A DNA stretch of 64,000 nucleotides from the NCBI GenBank assembly GCA_947464275.1, contig CANHVU010000015.1:1-64000 (forward strand), given 5' to 3'. A program made the translations under genes and the position numbers. Of the stretch, positions 63,798-64,000 are shown piece by piece. Source of the DNA: Bacteroidota bacterium (GTDB taxonomy: Bacteria; Bacteroidota; Bacteroidia; UKL13-3). The first letter of the stretch is position 1. Each line of letters begins with the position of its first letter. The notes beneath the pieces are model-generated. The model saw only the letters and a list, made by a program, of their open reading frames with translations. It had not been told where the DNA came from and searched no databases.

Positions 63798-64000
63798 CCG
63801 CTAATTCAAAAATCCTAATGGTATCTGGTTCTATTTGCAAGGTTTTATCGCTTAAATTCAAAGTATTATCGGTTATAATATCTTTGGCTTTGGTAAATTT
63901 ATTCAGTATTTCATTATACTTTTTAAACACAACAGTTTGTGTCTTTACATTGCGATTTATCATAACCATCACTGTTTTTTTATCAGTGTATCTAAAATAT
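63793..64000 (-). CDS. C-terminus of a GH13 glycosidase (cyclomaltodextrinase type), truncated by the window
   Basis: The last 68 residues of a gene that begins beyond the window. The translated end includes YFRYTDKKTVMVMINRNVKT, a poorly conserved stretch and LQIEPDTIRIFELAE. This matches the all-beta C-terminal domain of cyclomaltodextrinase or neopullulanase-like family 13 enzymes of Bacteroidota (starch use). Only this domain is seen, so the catalytic part cannot be judged. Confidence 0.65.
   Translation of the reverse strand, partial: YFRYTDKKTVMVMINRNVKTQTVVFKKYNEILNKFTKAKDIITDNTLNLSDKTLQIEPDTIRIFELAE

Overview
The window is AT-rich bacterial chromosome from a member of the Bacteroidota. 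The evidence is protein-level: cargo of the type IX secretion system (type A and type B C-terminal sorting domains), DUF6702, a short-form AMP nucleosidase, a YtxJ bacillithiol protein, many signal peptides ending in A-Q-Q, and outer-membrane barrels ending in F. Promoters with a TAnnTTTG -7 element also fit. I cannot place it below phylum with confidence; a Chitinophagia/Sphingobacteriia-like heterotroph is plausible. No rRNA, tRNA, CRISPR array, prophage or plasmid backbone was seen. The first gene (FAD-linked oxidase) and the last (GH13 glycosidase C-terminus) are cut by the window edges.

Layout. 0-4.2 kb: oxidase, HupE/UreJ-type membrane protein divergent from a DUF6702 protein, and tex. 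4.2-5.2 kb: a 1 kb gene-free block of microsatellite, hairpin elements and heptamer repeats. 5.2-13.2 kb: a 1.46k-residue T9SS type B surface protein and three outer-membrane proteins, ending with an OmpA/thrombospondin-3 protein. 13.5-15.9 kb: DUF2520 dehydrogenase-like protein, a conserved Bacteroidota periplasmic protein and a VOC protein. 15.9-18.8 kb: ECF sigma factor, membrane/barrel protein and PKD lipoprotein in one operon. 19-26 kb: AMP nucleosidase, PAS histidine kinase, YtxJ, 2OG-Fe(II) oxygenase, GNAT, small proteins and a RAYT-type transposase with its palindromes. 26.5-29.9 kb: fused isobutyryl-CoA mutase (IcmF) with a RAYT-type palindrome inside the reading frame. 30-39.8 kb: two secreted proteins with duplicated leaders, an ABC-F ATPase, a DsbA-like protein, lipoamide dehydrogenase, a barrel, a sirtuin and an SPFH protein.

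39.9-42.9 kb: a tandem array of six diverged paralogs, each with a signal peptide, a short beta-rich domain and a hydrophobic tail; a seventh copy lies alone at 56.5-57.0 kb. This family is the best candidate for an undescribed system. 43-52.2 kb: UvrD-like helicase fused to a PD-(D/E)XK nuclease, cyanophycin synthetase, an esterase-like T9SS protein without a nucleophile serine, alanine dehydrogenase and a Rieske protein. 52.2-58.3 kb: a Fic gene split by an in-frame TGA, HrpB, the seventh paralog, and a lipoprotein gene split by an in-frame TAA. 58.3-59.7 kb: NmrA-like reductase divergent from an HxlR regulator. 60-62.3 kb: a four-gene CsgG/DUF4810/DUF799 envelope operon with overlapping genes. 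62.5-64 kb: a membrane protein, a repeat-rich spacer and the GH13 end.

Cross-cutting signals: degenerate tandem repeats with a strict 7-base period occur in at least six intergenic regions, often next to a stop codon or a promoter; and RAYT-type palindromes occur both between and inside genes.
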